Below are positions 61,659 to 64,000 of a DNA stretch of 64,000 nt, one piece after another. The notes under the pieces were generated by a model. That model did not search any database. It had not been told where the DNA came from and was given only the letters and a program-made list of their open reading frames with translations. Position 1 is the stretch's first letter. Every line of letters begins with the position of its first letter. The translations under genes and the position numbers were made by a program. Origin of the DNA: Sialis fuliginosa. Lineage: Eukaryota; Arthropoda; Insecta; Megaloptera; Sialidae. The stretch spans positions 13,206,001 to 13,270,000 of the forward strand of contig OY540820.1 in assembly GCA_961205875.1 (NCBI GenBank). Reading direction: 5' to 3'.

Positions 61659-62179
61659 GTCGATCGATAGACCCCCAACTAGGACTTCAAAAACTACGTG
61701 CAAGAAGTCCGTTAAGTCAACCCCCCACGCCACCGCGGACACCTCTAAGTCCATCATTGTATCCTCACCACACAAAGTCATCTGAACTGGACCAAAACGG
61801 TCTATCCTCATCGCCCCCCCTCCACGACTCCGGATCTCATTCACTAAACTCGACTGATAGATATAGTAGAGCTTACTCATACTCGAAAACCACTTTCCAA
61901 AGCGAATTCGAGAAAGCACAGTTCCAAAAACTCAACGGCAAAGATGATACAGATGTATCGAAAAGTCAGCCGCAGAATTTGTGTTTGAAAAGTGGTAAAC
62001 AAAATGTTTCGTTGCCGTTTAAAAAATCCACCGGTATTTATGCAAGTGTGCCGAGAGTGTTCGAGCAAAACTCGAATTCGGCAACGTCAAGTAGAAGGAG
62101 CAACTGCTCCAGTCCCAGTAATGAGATGGAACAGATACGGCAGAAAATGGCCGATTTAGCGGGAGCTAAAACGCAACGG
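61659..62179 (+). CDS. cas: castor-type zinc-finger transcription factor, coding exon 2
   Basis: This exon encodes residues 261-434. The acceptor is TTTATTACAG at 61649-61658 and the donor is GTAAGT at 62180. The single base left by exon 1 (G) plus GT here makes a glycine codon, so the frame is kept, and the exon ends in phase 0. Residues 277-296 are rich in SP and PP dipeptides (SPLSQPPTPPRTPLSP), with possible SH3- or proline-directed kinase sites. Ser-rich stretches follow. Residues 415-434 (NEMEQIRQKMADLAGAKTQR) look helical and charged. No zinc finger is present yet, so the DNA-binding part must be encoded to the right of 64000. The open frame begins upstream only through a TTG inside the intron, so no independent start is claimed. 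Codon use is far less AT-biased than the flanks, which supports real coding. Confidence 0.85.
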
Positions 62180-64000
62180 GTAAGTGTGTGTTTGTATGTG
62201 TAATAATTGCTAAAATGATGTCATTATTTCATTTATTATTACAAACAAGCGGCAAAATAATTATGGTATTTTTAAAATTTATAAATAAACTAATACACGT
62301 TCGATAATTTAGGACATAGGTGTCCAACCTTTTAAACCTTCCGGGCCGCATAGCAAAAATTTTATTTAATTTGGTTGACGAAGGGCCGCAGGTTATTTAT
62401 AATATAAAACTGAGGACCTTTTTTTTTTTTGGTCGCGTCAATTTCAATTTCTAATTTTATTATAAATATAATATATAAATAGATATATGGATAGAGAAGT
62501 TAGATTGAGAAGACCTTTTTTTTTTTTTTAATCGTAAATACTATTTTTTATGTACATTTATAGTCATAAATTTTTTTAAATTATGCTCGCGGGCCGCACC
62601 GAGGGTCCTCGAGGGCCGCATGAGGCCCGCGAGCCGCGGGTTGGACAAGCTTGATTTAGGAGACATCTATAAATGTTACTAAATAAATAAAATTATAAAA
62701 AATTACACAACTATATATTTTTAAATAATAAAAAATTATAAAGGGGAATTATCTCTCTCTTAATATTAAATTTTTTTGACATTTTTTACAAAAGGGGAAC
62801 TACATTGTCTTTGTTTCCTTAGAATTTCAATAAACGTTTATGCTAAAATTTATCAAAATCATTGAAAATATTTATGATGTAACTAGAAACAATGCCAATT
62901 CCCATAAAATCCGGTTTTGTTTTTTGCTTGATTCTATATGAGTAATAGTTTGTAATCTATTTTAATTTAAATTACGTGTAACGCTGATTTTGTTAAATAT
63001 TGACTTTTTCAAACTTTTATATAGAACAGAAGTACCCAAATTTCTCAAAAAAAAAAACATCTATAAAATAATACAAAGAATCATTAAATAGATGTAAATT
63101 TACCTTTAATTTCTAACCTAAAAATTATAATTTCCAATTGGTTGAACAAACTAAAAATATATGTATTTAGTACTGTACATGTGTCCCATTTTTTTGTTTT
63201 AAGCGTACAGTTTTTTTTACGTCAGAATCATACATTTTGTATTTATGGTAATAGTGCATTAAAATATTTGTAAAAACATAACTGTGTCTAACGTTTGCAA
63301 TGACATTATTTATTTTAATCGTGAACAGATGGAAATTTATTTTAAATTGGATCTAAAAAGGTTTATGTTATCTACCTTTGTTCAGACATTAAGGTTCCTT
63401 GAATATCTCGATTAATGAAACCTTGCTCTTAGAGCGGCCATAACTAGTGCCAGTACCTTATATAGATACGAGCAAGAACACTAATTCGTTAATAAGAAAC
63501 ATATTTCAAAAGTTTGGGTATCCCTGATTTATAAAATAAATAATACAATTTCTTAATTTATCTTTTATTGAATTCCAGTTTTAAGTAATTAAAAAAAAAC
63601 TTGTAACTTGTTCTATTTAACAGCATGTTGTACATGTAACAATTCCGAGTATTTAATCTACATAAAACCCGCTCTACAGAAATGGTGGCACGTATATTAT
63701 GACATATTAAAGGGGTGTGTATATGTGATAGGTTCATATGCATATTTTGTTTTATATAGAGAGTACAATTTTTATTATATTTTTGTTGACGCCTTTGTAA
63801 CTACATTTCATTTTGTCACGATAAGAAATTTTAGAATATGTTTGTAATATGTAAATAAGGAAAACATATTTTTTCAGTATTATTTATACGTCCATAACAG
63901 TAAATCTTTAATATTGCCAGTGCAGTTATTAAATTTATTGTTATTGTATACAAAACATTACATTAATTCTCGTTATAACCGAAAATTATACTGAAATTGA

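Overview
The window looks like nuclear DNA from an insect. It is strongly AT-rich, almost free of long open frames, full of short non-autonomous DNA transposons, and its only convincing coding sequence is two spliced exons with consensus GT/AG borders. The exact order cannot be fixed from sequence alone. There are no bacterial-type operons, no recognisable rRNA or tRNA genes and no CRISPR array.

The one real gene is on the + strand and I read it as the 5' part of a castor (cas/CASZ1-type) zinc-finger transcription factor. A first coding exon (ATG at 35101, donor after 35881) joins in phase to a second coding exon (61659-62179) across a 25.8 kb intron. The splice recreates one glycine codon, and together the exons encode 434 residues. 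Exon 1 has a basic, NLS-like patch, a PLNLS motif of the CtBP-binding type, acidic Ser/Asn-rich stretches and, just before the splice, a block that matches (from memory) the I/L-R-D/E-Y-A-x-x-T-M-x-E-F/L-L-G-I/M-Y/F-G block of human CASZ1. The zinc fingers must lie beyond the right edge. A splice acceptor at 35043 implies at least one upstream 5'UTR exon, which I could not place.

Region 1-35 kb, upstream of the coding start, has no supportable protein gene. It holds MITEs: several copies of a TA-flanked family (called family A here), long hairpin elements, hAT-type elements with exact 8-bp target duplications, a recent 256-260 bp tandem duplication, a Tc1-type transposase remnant, and a GC-richer patch near 14.3-14.46 kb with a full match to the CTCF consensus. 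Region 35.9-61.7 kb is the cas intron, with further MITEs of the same families, two copies of a roughly 270-290 bp dispersed repeat and a duplicated 80 bp segment around another MITE. Region 62.2-64 kb is the start of the next intron, with a hAT element only 135 bp past the donor.

No new multi-gene system is visible. The most interesting signals are the gene assignment across the giant intron, the CTCF-like site, the large perfect or near-perfect hairpins that would fold in the nascent cas transcript, the recurrent TGACGTCA palindromes inside separate repeats, and the resolvable set of hAT and TA-type MITE families.
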